In this document: positions 21,238 through 32,891 of the stretch, in pieces
Layout of the letters: each line of letters begins with the position of its first letter
Position numbering within the stretch: the stretch's first letter is position 1
Assembly (NCBI GenBank): GCA_963556695.1
Contig: CAUWAG010000007.1
Coordinates: forward strand, 1,178,001 to 1,242,000
Direction: 5' to 3'
Origin: Anthostomella pinea
Taxonomy: Eukaryota; Ascomycota; Sordariomycetes; Xylariales; Xylariaceae
Length of the DNA: 64,000 nucleotides
The notes under the pieces: generated by a model
Told to the model about the DNA's origin: nothing
The model's input: only the letters and a program-made list of their open reading frames with translations
Database searches by the model: none
Position numbers and translations under genes: made by a program

Positions 21238-22545
21238 ATAACTCCGTTAAATACGAGTTAAAAGACTTACGTAATAGTAAATATTACGAGCCGTTACTTA
21301 AAAACGTACGATGGTTATTATTACCGCCGCCGCTATTAAAACAATAACGTTTATTAAGTAAACCACTTTTCTAAAAAGGTAATAATTAAAGCTTTATACT
21401 ATATTATAAGCTAGTTTTATATACGTATCGTTATAGAGATAAATTTATTAAAAACAAGTTAAATACGTTATAAAAGCGTTAAATAAGCATGCTTATAAGT
21501 AACGAAGTTATTGTAAGATAATTAATATTATTACACTTATGTAATTCGCCGTTATTAACTTTTATTTAATAAATATGACATTAGCTCGATATATACTTTA
21601 ATAAGTTTTATAACATATCTTTTAAAAATTTTACTAATAGAGTAAGAAAAATATTTTTATTAGTATATTTCTTACTTTTATAAATATTCTTTCGACTGCA
21701 ACGAAACTTATATAGGAAATTCGGGTTTATTTAATTACTTTACTCTTATAATATAGACCTTAAAAATAAGTACGGGTAAAAATGACTTAATTTTACTTAC
21801 AAATAATTATGTTTTATAATAATAAATTAAAAAACTTTGCTTTAAACGGATAAAACTTATATTAATAACTTATTTGGCCGCAACCGTAAATGTGCTTCAT
21901 TTTTAAGCAAATCGATTAAGCCTTATTAAAACTATATGTATAAACGCCGAAGACAAATATTTTAAAGCAATTTTACTAATGAAGCTAAAGGCTTTATTAT
22001 AATAAAATAATAAAAATAAAGAACTACTAAGTTAAAGGCACATTAAAAAAGTACATTATTATTGACGTAAAAGATTAATACTAATAATATTAAGATATTA
22101 AGATATAATAAGAAAATAGTTCTACGTATAACTATAAATTTATGAATAAGTCGTTTAATTAACATTATCTTCTTAATATTATGATAAAGTTTTTATTAAA
22201 AAGCCCGGATCTTGATACTATTGAATCTATATAGCTATATATAAAGATGTATATTAAGAAATATTATTAGGAAAAAGCAAGTGATAAGCATTTAATAAAG
22301 TTAATTAATAACTTTTAAAAAGCTATGTCGCTTAATTTACTATTGAATTATATTATTTAATCCTTACATAGTTTCGTTTAGAACTATTAAGAAATAAAGA
22401 CGTTATAAGCTATTAAAACGTTATTGAATGATAATTTAAAGGCGTTAAGTAAGATTTTAAACAATAATACTAATAGTAATAAAATACGAATAAAATAGTA
22501 AAAACGAAGAAAAAAACGTATAAAATTTACTCTTTTAATAATAAA

Positions 22546-22740
22546 TGTGACGGTCCAGCACCTGTATCCACCTGGTTGGATGCTGAGTCATCAGGTCACG
22601 TGTAGATTAGATAAGGAAGGACACCACCATATGTTCGCAGCCATTTGGGTGCACAAACACCTGGATTCCTTTCCTTCCTCGCCTTGTTATTTTCAGAATA
22701 CAACACCAGATTCACACACAACGCCGCAGGCATCGTGTCA
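22546..22740. mobile_element. Solo-LTR-like insertion with 5-bp TSD
   Basis: A 195-bp GC-balanced island beginning TGTGACGGTCC and ending CATCGTGTCA, flanked by perfect ATAAA direct repeats (22541-22545 and 22741-22745). TG...CA ends with a 5-bp duplication are the integrase signature of LTR retrotransposons. No internal domain is present, so this is probably a solo LTR. Confidence 0.65.
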
Positions 22741-25700
22741 ATAAATGTTTATATAAACCAATTTCTTTATAACGTATATAACAAGCGAGCTGCGAGCTAT
22801 TATTAATATTATAAGCCTTTAACTTTAAGTTATTATTTCTTTCCTTGTATTAATAGCATTACGGTATAACGAATTAAACTTGTAATTAGCTGTTTAAACT
22901 AAATAACACGACCTTTATATTCTCGTTTTTAAACTTATAAAGCTCTTTTATATTCTTAAAAGCCCCTTTTACACTAGAATCTCCGGCCGATTATTACGAC
23001 GCGATAATATGCTTAATATTTTTAAACTTGAAATTTTTGAAAATAATGTTAAAAAAAATATTTATCGTTTTAAATTTACGAGCATCTCTACCCTGGTATA
23101 GTTATATTAAAGATATAGCGAATTAATGATTAATAGCGTGGAAGGCTGAACGCGTTAATAAAAACTAGACGCGGAACTTTTTTAAATGTTTAATATGCTT
23201 CTAAACGCGTTTTTTGAAATATAAAAATTAAAAGGTTTTAAACGAAGACTTAAACGCGTATCGCGCTTGGTTTTACTAAGTTAAAATAATAGTTATAAAA
23301 TATAGTATTTAAAACGCGGATATTTATAATTGTAATAAAACTGGGTTTATAATAGACATTATTAAGTCTAAGATAGTTGTCATAAACGTTAAAAGATATA
23401 ACAGGTTTGTATAAGCTTAATAAGGTAAAACAACATGGTTTATAGCAGTTTTACTATTAATAGTCATAATTAAATAGTCTTGCCGTTGATTATTTTATAA
23501 GGTAAAACCTACCTCGCGTTATAATTTCGCAACACGATATTACTACGCGATTAAAAGGTAGCTGTATTTAATAAGGAGTAAATTAAAAATAAGACAGGTT
23601 CAAAATAAATATAACATCTTAACAAGTATATTAAAAGGCGTATAACTGCCGGTAAACGCCTTTTTATTTTAAATAGTTATAAAAGCTATTATTTCCAAGT
23701 CTTTAAAAACTATAATTATTATAACAGTATTAGTACCTTTATATGTCTGCTTATTTATTATGCAAGCTTTAATTTTAAATGTTATTTTAACCCGTTCAAC
23801 CGAGCTTACGGTCGTATGATTAAGGATATTATCCGCCGTTACATAACTTACGGTTTAAAGAAAGACTTTTTTGCAGCGTTTTATAAAGTATATAACGCTA
23901 TTATCACATTAAAAAACGTTTAGCTAAGGTTTAATACTATTAGCTTTGTTTTTTTTTTAACTTAAAAAATGTTATATCGAAGCTAAATGCTATTATTATC
24001 GTATAAATACCGTTATTAAACTTAATTGACTACTTACTATTTAAACATTAAAAACGCTTATTATTATTATTATTATTATTATTAAAATAATAACCTAGTC
24101 GGTATATATTAAAACCTAAATTAAAAGCTATTACAAAATCAAGCTTACGTTCATTATTAATATATTAAACTCGTTTTTAAAAGCTATGTACAGTTTTATA
24201 TTTAAGGTCGCTTTAATTATTTTTAAGTCTGCAAGTTAAAAGAAGTTAATCACTTACTAAGTAAACGCGAAAAGATTAAAAAAAAACGGTTAATAAAAAG
24301 CAGAATACTTTCCGTTAAAAATGCAGTACGTTTTTAAGCTGTAAAAGATAGTAATAAGCTAGCAAAACAAGAAATAAGTAAAAATAATTGTCGTTTAAAA
24401 AAACAGCAATACCTAAGCGATGTTGTAGCGTTTATAGCAATACTAGCTATAATACACGAACTTATATAATAAAAATGAGAATGTTTGAAAAAAGAATCTG
24501 ATTGATTAAATTAAATTAAATACGTTATAATTAAGTTATTTGATATGTTATTTAAAAGGTTTGTAATAGCTTGTAGCTCGCTTATTATTTACGTTATAGT
24601 TAGAAATTTCAACTCATTTTACGTACATACCCCTTTTATTATAACGTAGTTTCGTGCTTTTAAAACCTTAAAAACCTTAAAACCCCTGAAAAGCTTTTAA
24701 AGCTTTCAATTAATTAAATTAAAGGTATATGCTTTATAAAGGCTTTTAAAGAGTTAGGCTAATAAGGGTCTTATAAGTTAAAAGTACGGAATCTACTGTT
24801 TAAAAAAACAGGGGGAAGAGTGTACGTGAGATTGATAAAACGACATCTCCTGTTAGAGTATCAGATTGTTAGGGGTTATAGGCAGGGACGTTGATAGCGA
24901 GCTCGACTTCAGACTCCTATTGCAAGATTTGCAACTGCAGTCTGCTGGGTCTTCGGTACGACGAAACAAAGGCTGACCGTGTCACTGTGATCGAGATACT
25001 TCAACCTTGCAGACCGTGGCCGATATACGGACGGGCTGGGCATTCCGCTATTGGCTCGATATTTCCTGCCGGCGGTCCCAGCACAGCGTGCGCATGTTTC
25101 GCACTCGGCCAAAAGGAGGGACTGATACGGCGCGCAATTTAATATCTGACTGTCCTTTCACTCCTTTGACTCACCCGGCGAACGGCGTAAGACGACAGGC
25201 CGGGCCAGCTTGATGCTTTTATTAGTGCTGACTTCTGCTCCTGACTCCTGAGCGAGATGCGGATCTGACATACCTAACTTATAAATCAAGACTACCTAAT
25301 GTAGCCGTTCGAGGTGATAGCCCCGACGAAGCCCGGACTCTAGAGGAGGGAGTAAGCAAGCTTCATTTGTCACCGTTGAGTCCAGTCTCCCGCTGGCAGC
25401 CGGCCCTGCGCATCAGCTGCGGCCCAATGGGCGGGCTGAAAGCCACAGATCTAATAAACCCAGCGCCGGCACCTCGACTGGCTGGAGGCAGAGGCCAAAG
25501 GGGCGACATGCACGGTATTATCTGTGTGCAGGCGATGCGATACAACCATGAATTTCGCGTTTCCATGCGTTGTGCGGTGTGCTGTTGTTGTCCCCCCTAG
25601 GTAGCGGGACGAAAGAAAAAAGCCCAGTGTCTTGGCGGGGTGCCATAAAAAATCTATCTCCAGACGGGACTTCGTAAAGCGGAGATATTGGGGAGGCGAG

Positions 25701-27248
25701 ATACTAGTGTCGTAGTCGAGTCAGTCGAAGCATCCACCGTATCGGAACTCGTGTCATTTGGATGTCAGCTTCAACTTCAGTCCTTCACACCTTCTGCAGT
25801 CGCACCATCATCAAGCACATCAGGGATCGAGAAAGCGTCAAGTATTGATCGACCAGAATATCACGCAGCTTCCAATGCATCATCATCTGAAGTCGTGTAA
25901 CAGCGCGAGAAAAAGAAATACCAAAAGGGCAGCGAGTGTTTCCCTCCCACGTGTCGGTCTGTCAGACCCAAGCACCTTGCAAGTTGCTTCAAGGTTGCAT
26001 GGAGATAAGACACTGGAGGTCAATCTCCGCGCCGCTGGAATAGTGGGGATGGCTCTTGGCTGCTAGTCACGCTAGTATTTTCGCTTAGTAAGGTAAATAC
26101 CTGTAAATTGCTAGGCTTGACACAGTATTTTACGGTGGCGGTATAGCCAGGACAGGCCCAACAACCCGTGTGCGTTGCATCGCGTGGGGGTCCCAGCAAG
26201 CATTGAGCATACCGGCATGAGGCAAACATCGGGTGTGCCGTGGATGCATGCGTCTTTGTTTGCAGCCTTGCAAATACGCCCATGTCGTGATCGCGGAATT
26301 TCGCCTGGAGGTACTCAGCCTCGCAGTATGCCCTTGCCCGTGTCGCGACCGCAGACCCCAAGGCTGTGGTTGATATGTCCGGGCTCAGGAGCCTATGACA
26401 CTGAATCTGAAGCTGGCTACCATGCATGCGCAGATGATGCACCTTCAAAGTGCGCATCTGCCTAAAAACCGAGCAAGAGAGGACTCGCTGGTATCAACGA
26501 CTGCCATATGCAACCTGTTTTAAGCAGCCGAGATACTACCAGTAGGTTGTTCCGCGCATTATTCCGCGCAAACATAATCTACGAACTAAGGTTAGACAAT
26601 AGTGTATCAGTACTTAGGAATGATAATCCGAGACGACTGTCCTAAGCCTTGGCATAATGCTTAACCTGACTAAATGCTCTCGTTCATCTCGTTCAGCTCA
26701 TACGCCTGACCTAGCTGTGAGAACACCGAACCAACTGCCACTCAGCCAGAGGTGCCACCAGGTAACTATGGGAATAGCAAGGAGATGCCCACAGGATCGC
26801 TTTACGCGCAAGCTAACAAATTAAGGGCGGCTGCTAGGATTTCACCTTGAGACTATACCGCAGGGTATAGTGCCTAATATATATATCACAAGTGTAACTA
26901 CCTAGGGAAACAAAGGATCAGAGGCTCAGCAGCTCAGCAGCTCAATAGTAAACCAACACATAGATCCACATAAGGTCAAAGAGCCTGTGCTGTCCCTCAT
27001 ACGAGAAATGTTTTAGATACTATACCCAGAATATGTCGCAAAGTCCTGCACCACAATGAAACCGCATGCATCGACTGTCGCCTCATACCAAAGTGAGACC
27101 CGACATCGAGGCTACGTCCAGCAAGGAGTACCCCCTAAGAAGCCAGAACGGAACGACAGCAAAACCAAAATATCAGCCATCGAGCCACAAGCCTCTTCGT
27201 CTGATCTCAGTCGCTTGCAGACGCGTTGAGAATCCCTCACATCCGAGC

Positions 27249-27304
27249 CTGCCTGCTGCCTGCTGCCTGCTGCCCGCTGCCTGCTGCCCGCTGCCTGCTG
27301 CCCG
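27249..27304. repeat. 7-bp tandem repeat, eight units
   Basis: Eight contiguous heptamers in the order A A A B A B A B, where A is CTGCCTG and B is CTGCCCG. A period of seven in otherwise non-coding DNA is not expected to be protein driven. Confidence 0.9.
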
Positions 27305-27878
27305 CAGACCATGTAACCAACTCGAAGACTCAACTCGTTCACACATACCTTAGACCCCACGAAGAAAACCACACTCCGACAGCCGCCTACTCATGTGACA
27401 GGAGTCTCGCATCAGGATCTCCTGAGGATCCCCAGCCAGCTAGATCTGGATGAAGAGGCCAGCCAAGGAGCTGACGAAAGGGGATTTTCGGTACACAGAG
27501 AGACGAAGTGTATGCGTTACTCGGTCACATATATCAGGTTTCCCAGTCTAGGTAGGTAGGGTCACGGCGAAGCGAACAGCGGCTTTTGGTGGGTTCTATA
27601 TGTTTAACCATTGTCTTCGCTTGATGTTCTCAGTCCAGTTGGGAATATCATAGGGGGGCGGAAGAGTGCTTTTTCAATGAACAAACAAACAACCACGAGA
27701 ATACCCACGTGACTGACGGTTGTCGAAGGAAAGGTGGACTAATAGGGATCCACCGTGGATTCTAGGAATTGACAGCGTTTGTGGGAAAGGTCATATTATG
27801 ATTTATGATGCAGGACTACGGTCTATAAGCGCCAAAACGCCAGCATCATGTGTCATGATCGACCAAACGCACCCACCA

Positions 27879-27893
27879 CCCCCCCCCCCCCCC
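27879..27893. repeat. C15 homopolymer
   Basis: Run of 15 cytosines; a likely length-variable and error-prone site. Confidence 0.95.
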
Positions 27894-28143
27894 TTTCTCC
27901 CACAGGGCCATCATATTCAACAGTGACCTCTCCATGAGATTCCGTTCACCTGTGCCGCGCTGTTTTCTCCCAACACCACATCAACACAGGCGTCACGAAA
28001 CAGCGACGAAGAACAAACGCCGTTTGCATGCAAGACGAAAGAGAAGGTCCAATGCAGCCTCTTTCCCATGCCTACCTGCTTCACATCTCGGCTCATTCCC
28101 ACAGTAATCCTCTTCTCGGTAGGCTAGACCGAGTTTCAGAGGG

Positions 28144-28191
28144 CTACACCCCCGTGGAGGTCTACACCCCCGTGGAGGTCTACACCCCCGT
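28144..28191. repeat. 18-bp tandem repeat, about 2.7 units
   Basis: Unit CTACACCCCCGTGGAGGT occurs twice in full, followed by a 12-bp partial copy. The repeats are identical, which implies recent expansion or active homogenisation. It lies about 100 bp downstream of the CK2 beta stop codon. Confidence 0.9.
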
Positions 28192-28288
28192 CTGAAGTGC
28201 TGTGAGTTAGGGTATCTGTCAGGGCGGATATTGTGGCCGGAGACGATGACGAAGTTAACTGGAGGAGTCTGCCAATTTCGTCTTTTGC

Positions 28289-29356
28289 CTAAACCTCTGA
28301 TCCGGCACCGTTCGTCTCCGTATTCATTGGGCTTCCCCCTTGGCCCTGTCGTCTTTTGGGTCGTAGCCGCCGTGCAGGTCGTCCATTCAAATTCATGCTT
28401 TCGTCATCATCGTCGCTGTCTGGGTTCTCCTCCACAAATCGACGCGCCTCGTCTAGTTCTGACAAATCCTCGGGCTTTTCTCTCAGCCATTGCATCCGTG
28501 GGCCCGATCTCGCTACTTCTGACACGCGGAACCCGTAGATACGCGGCTCGTAGATTCTGTCTTTTCCCAAGCCTGGAGCAATATTGCACAGGTACATGCC
28601 GTTAAGCATGTCCTTGTCGTCTTCAGCAACGCGAGCACCTGCCAAGACGTCGGCGCCGCGTTTTGTGAGGTCGTATTCGGGGAATGTGAGTAAGAAGAGG
28701 GCACCGAAGGTTCTGCCGAAGAAGGCTCCGTCGACAGTCTGGAATCGGCTGTTGGGAGGTACGTATACGTCGAGACACGAAGGGCAGAACAGCTTGACAG
28801 TCTCTTCGCCCGGTACATCGGATAAACCAACGGGGAGAGTTCTCGCCTGCTCGCAGTGGTTGCGCGGACAGACTCCGAAGTGGCCCAGCTCATACTTCTC
28901 TGACATCTGTTGAATGCCGACTCGGGAGCAGATGAACCGTTGGTGGATGAGGCCGTACAGCATCTCGGCAGAAGACTCGATCACCGAGAGGTCACTAGCA
29001 ATACGGCTATGATTTCGTCGTTCGCCCTGTCGCATGCGGTCGGCGCCTTCGATTGATTCGTCTTCCTCTTCTTCCTCTTCGTCTTCTTCGTCGTCATCGT
29101 CTTCGGGCTCGACGTCCAGGATCATCTGATCGGGAAGAAGTCAGTCAGCGGAATATCATAAGTATAAGTAAGGGCAAGGATAAGGGGTATGTACCTCCAA
29201 GGCCTCCTTGTACATGGCCACCTGGGTTTGCAGGCCGGTCAGGTTGAAATCATCCTCGATGAACTCCTCCGACACCTCGGCGAAGTACTCATGGCCCAGG
29301 AGCGAGCAGAAGGAGGAGATCCAGGACTCGGGGGTCCCAGAGGACGAAGACATCAT
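28289..29356 (-). CDS. Casein kinase 2 regulatory beta subunit
   Basis: Regulatory subunit of the CK2 tetramer, acting in nucleus and cytoplasm. Exon 1 is 29356-29195 and exon 2 is 29125-28289 (intron 29126-29194, phase 0), giving 332 aa. Exon 1 encodes SWISSFCSLLGHEYFAEVS and the start of the regulatory domain. Exon 2 begins with an acidic insert of Asp/Glu (about residues 60-77), then IESSAEMLYGLIHQRFI. The zinc finger is CPRNHC (Cys140, Cys145) plus CPSC (Cys168, Cys171), which drives beta-beta dimerisation. The dimer and alpha-binding segment includes TVDGAFFGRTFGALFLLTFPEY, shown here in part as GAFFGRTF. The tail is polar and basic. The start at 29356 is chosen because the frame upstream has no ATG and ends at a likely acceptor near 29455, suggesting a 5' UTR intron. 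It is head-to-head with the JmjC gene. Confidence 0.95.
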
Positions 29357-30036
29357 GCCAATAGGGAATGCGCCAGCAGCGACGTCTTTTCTTGGCTGCG
29401 GAGGGGCTCTGGTAACAAATGGAGGGGAAGATTTGGTGGACGTGCGAACCACCCCTGTCAAGTCACGGTCAGGCTGTCAGGGCCAGGGCAGGCTGTGGGC
29501 GATGAAGGTTGCGTGGGTTGAAACCTATGGCACCTGCATGACGCGCGGGAGGAGGGGATCCAGGCTCGACTGACTGACTATGCTGACGGACCCCACATCC
29601 GGTGTTGAACGAATCGATATCGTAGCTGGATACCTAATGTAGCAAGATATTGAGGTGGCAGGGTGGTGGTTAATATGAATTGAAGGCTACCATGGTGGAG
29701 GGGGGGTTTTGGAGGAGGAGCAGGAGGAGGCTGCATGTGCACATTGCGCCCTTGCCTGCCCTTCCAAGGTTGGCAGCTGCCTGTATCGACCCAAGATTGT
29801 GCTTCAAGCCAGTGGCCAGTGGCCCGTGTACCTGGCAGACTTGGGGCTTGGAGGGGGTGGCTGAACCCCGGTAGAAGGATATTTCCCTCCCTGCAGGTGG
29901 CTATGTCTTAAGCCGAGTTGTGGCTCATGGCTGTCTCTGACAGATTCTCACAGAATTTCGTCTTTGAACGGTTCCATTGCAACCAACCTTTGTTAGACTT
30001 GTGCTAACAGCTATTGCCTGATTCTGTTTCGTTCGA
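29357..30036. other. Divergent intergenic region between CK2 beta and JmjC genes
   Basis: 680 bp containing both 5' regions. A minus-strand acceptor-like TTGACAG near 29456 suggests a leader intron of the CK2 beta gene. No other gene was recognised. Confidence 0.4.
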
Positions 30037-31215
30037 ATGTCGACTAAGACATTGTTTGGCCTCAAAGGGCCCGCCTGCCTTTATTGCAGTGTCCGATGTC
30101 GCCGTGCGAGTTCCGTCAAGTGGTGCTCGACAATGACGCGGCTGCTGCCCTATACATCCCAGCTGGCTGCTGTGGTGAAGCGCCCGGTTAACGACATTCG
30201 TAAGCCAACCCTCAGATGCCAATCGACATTGTCGAGTGCAAGAAGCTTCGCACGGGAAGGTCACACTGGAGTTGCAGACGTCGAAAAAGTAGAGGGCAGG
30301 ATTGATTTGAACATTTTCCGCGACATTGCATGGACCCCTGAAATTCCACTTCAGCTTCGAGGCTTTCATGAGTTTCCGGCGATGAAGAAATGGTTTACAG
30401 ATGTCTCGGATGGTCCTTCTGTCTCATTTCGTCAGACAATGGAGCCATATGGCGATGTTGTCATGCCTTATGAACTCATGACCCCAGCATACAGTGGTAC
30501 CTCGCCAGATCAACGGCTAAAGAACCTACGAAATCTTCAGGAGTGGCTTCAAAGTCCAGAGCAAGCTGGAGGCGTCCATGATAATCTGTCAGTGATCGTG
30601 GGACACCTGTTGCAGAGCATCGAGGGAAGTCAGTCTCATTTCCTACAATTCGACGCGCCCCTGAGCCTGCTGCTTCGTGCTTGCCAGTTCAACCGAACCA
30701 GAAGTAGTGCTGCTGAGCGGATCAAGCAGCTCTATGTCGCACAGTCGAATCTAAGCAATCTTCCACAGCCTCTCTCCGAGGACCTACCGGTGCCAGCAAT
30801 TGTCAGGCATGCCGGCAAGGGCGACATTTATGACTCCAGTGTCTGGCTTGGGCTTCAGCCTACCTACACTCCATTACACCGCGATCCGAACCCAAACTTG
30901 TTCTGTCAGATGGTTGGATCCAAGACAGTTCGCCTCATGCGCCCACAGTCCGGTGCGGCCTTGTATGCCTGCGTTCGCAGACAGCTTGGGTCCATGGGCA
31001 GTTCCCGCTTCAGGGGCTCGGAGATGATGGACGGTCCTGAGCGTGAGCTGCTGCATCGTGCTGTCTGGGCGAACGCAGAGGGCTCGAATGACGTCAAGCA
31101 AGCACGCCTTGGCCCAGGAGATGCGCTGTTCATTCCCAAGGGCTGGTGGCATAGTGTTGCCAGCACGGGCCACGAAGCAGAACTCAATGCTTCAGTCAAT
31201 TGGTGGTTTAGGTGA
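30037..31215 (+). CDS. JmjC/cupin-8 family Fe(II)/2-oxoglutarate dioxygenase-like protein
   Basis: Intronless 392-aa protein with a C-terminal cupin (JmjC, cupin_8) domain. The metal triad is visible as PLHRDPNPN (His281 and Asp283) and IPKGWWHSV (His372), with the typical spacing of about 90 residues. VRHAGKGDIYDSSVWLG precedes the first strand and NASVNWWF ends the fold, as in JMJD5/FIH-type hydroxylases. The first 75 residues are rich in Arg, Ser and Thr and poor in acids, so a mitochondrial presequence is possible; a downstream ATG at 30133 is an alternative start. Target could be a protein residue or an RNA base. Histone demethylation is not implied, since no chromatin reader domain is present. 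Confidence in the fold is high and in the substrate is low. Confidence 0.85.
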   Translation: MSTKTLFGLKGPACLYCSVRCRRASSVKWCSTMTRLLPYTSQLAAVVKRPVNDIRKPTLRCQSTLSSARSFAREGHTGVADVEKVEGRIDLNIFRDIAWTPEIPLQLRGFHEFPAMKKWFTDVSDGPSVSFRQTMEPYGDVVMPYELMTPAYSGTSPDQRLKNLRNLQEWLQSPEQAGGVHDNLSVIVGHLLQSIEGSQSHFLQFDAPLSLLLRACQFNRTRSSAAERIKQLYVAQSNLSNLPQPLSEDLPVPAIVRHAGKGDIYDSSVWLGLQPTYTPLHRDPNPNLFCQMVGSKTVRLMRPQSGAALYACVRRQLGSMGSSRFRGSEMMDGPERELLHRAVWANAEGSNDVKQARLGPGDALFIPKGWWHSVASTGHEAELNASVNWWFR

Positions 31216-32891
31216 AGCAAAGCACGAGCGCACGGTACATCCGATACAAGTTGTCTATAGCTCTGGTCGCCTACGTCCAATTCGACACCTCAGGGGCCAA
31301 TCTAACGACGTATTGCTAGCAGCGACGGCACTCCTTTGGATGCCAACCTTCCAACACCGGGAGGGAGGCATCCCAGCTTCAGTCAACTTTTGCGGACTGC
31401 CTCGCCTTGTCACCAGGGGTCATTATATCCATCCCTTCGGGCCGCCATGGTTCTCTGAAAACCTTTCGATCGATGTCATGCCATTATAGTCGACTATGGG
31501 CTTTTCGAGCGATGGCGGGTTCTAGTTTGATTCCAAGCATTTGGATGCCATGGATCACGGCTTTATCCCCTTTCAAAGACCGGCAGGGGTGCTACAGGTC
31601 TTTGCATTTGACGATGGCAACCCGTCTGGTGTCATGGCCTTATACATACGTATTTACTATCTGCGGTTCAACTTTGGTCTTGGACGCTGGGTAGGGCGGA
31701 CACCAATCTCTGGCCACGCACCGGTAGATTCTCCGTCTTAATCAATGCGCGTGGGATCCTCAGGCTCTGGTCGCCTGAGGATCTGACAATGTGGGCGATT
31801 GCGGTTTGCACAGAGTTGCTTTCAAGAGAGGCACGTGGGGATTTGTATGATGTCGCAATACAGGCAGCGGACACCGGTACGGCGGAGAACGTCTTCAACA
31901 TGGCTCTACCATTTGTCCATACCCGACTTGAAGATAAGGATATTCGGGCCACCGGGCTGGACACAAAATCTAAGGCCTCACCGAATACCTGATGGAAGTG
32001 AAGGGAGGCAAGTTGCGTCGCATATACGCGGCGACTCGGGCAGATTCCCGCTCACAGCTGCCGGCACAACCACGACCCTGGCCTCGATTATTGACCCAGC
32101 CCTTTCATGCAGAAGCTCGCGCTGCCTCCATAGGCATCGCCCTTTGCTCGTTGTTCTCGATGAGCTCGTCTGCGGGGACCATAGGTATCAATAGGTCAAT
32201 CATGGTGAGCCGCAACCACGCGGATGCGCAGACGATGCGGGTAGTACCGGCTATCTATAAACTGAGCTTGGACCGCCTGATTACCTATTTCATACGCCTC
32301 ACGATCTCCCACAGACCGCTGCACTCACAGATCGGTGGACATAACTAGAAGTTTAGTCAATAGCCTGGATACGCTAGATATTATCGCTTTACAGAGGGTC
32401 GAAGCATGTGAAAGTCGTCCTGGATCTCCTGGATCTCATCGTTGGCGCCCCACCACCCACGCCCGTGCCGTATGGGGAAGCTCCACGATGGCGTGCTGCA
32501 AGGGCCAAGTCGCATCTAGCATTGTCCTTCCACGATGACGTTGGAGCACGACAGCCATAGCTCCGTTCCCTGCTGATATTCATCTCTCCACCAAGCAACT
32601 ACCGGGCTCGAATGTTGGTGGATATCCGGGTGCGTGGGGGCAATATAAAAACAGGAGAACAGCTGACGCAGCCGCTCTGCGGTGAAGACCGCGATGGGCA
32701 TGTACAGCAGCTGCCCTCACCATTCGTGATATGTCTGCGGAAGTACGTGATGGACGTGTTGTTACGCTATGGTATCACGCTCCGCGCAGACTCGCGCGAT
32801 GATGAGAATACATAAGCTATGCTGTCGTCAGGAGCCTTTGAGCCGACGGGCTATCGCCATTTTCGGTGGGCATTCTCCTCGTTATTGTCTG
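31216..32891. other. Intergenic with one uncertain open frame
   Basis: 1.7 kb between the JmjC gene and the arylsulfatase. One plus-strand frame around 31660-31992 reads smoothly for about 110 residues (RFSVLINARGILRLWSPEDL, then EARGDLYDVAIQAADTGTAE) and ends at 31992. It has gene-like composition but no start, no family match and no clear splice partners, so it may be a remnant exon. Nothing else convincing was seen. Confidence 0.35.

Larger units (their letters stand above)
20236..24800. repeat. AT-rich, RIP-like degenerate block 1
   Basis: About 4.6 kb of extremely AT-rich DNA with abundant TA steps (runs such as ttataaagtat), no frame longer than trivial size and sharp borders with normal DNA. 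This fits repeated DNA mutated by RIP (C-to-T at CpA in ascomycetes). The original element cannot be identified by eye. Two GC-balanced islands (21048-21237 and 22546-22740) interrupt it. Confidence 0.75.
24801..28288. other. Gene-poor normal-composition stretch
   Basis: 3.4 kb with no recognisable gene. Small frames (for example 25688-26066 on plus, 26020-26457 on minus) overlap each other on opposite strands and show no family features. It contains the heptamer tandem repeat, the C15 tract and the 18-bp repeat listed separately. It may hold a decayed gene or a non-coding transcript that cannot be seen by eye. Confidence 0.4.

Noticed and set aside
28144..28191. CRISPR-like array
   Set aside because: Repeats are directly adjacent with no spacers, and the genome is eukaryotic, so it is a simple tandem repeat.
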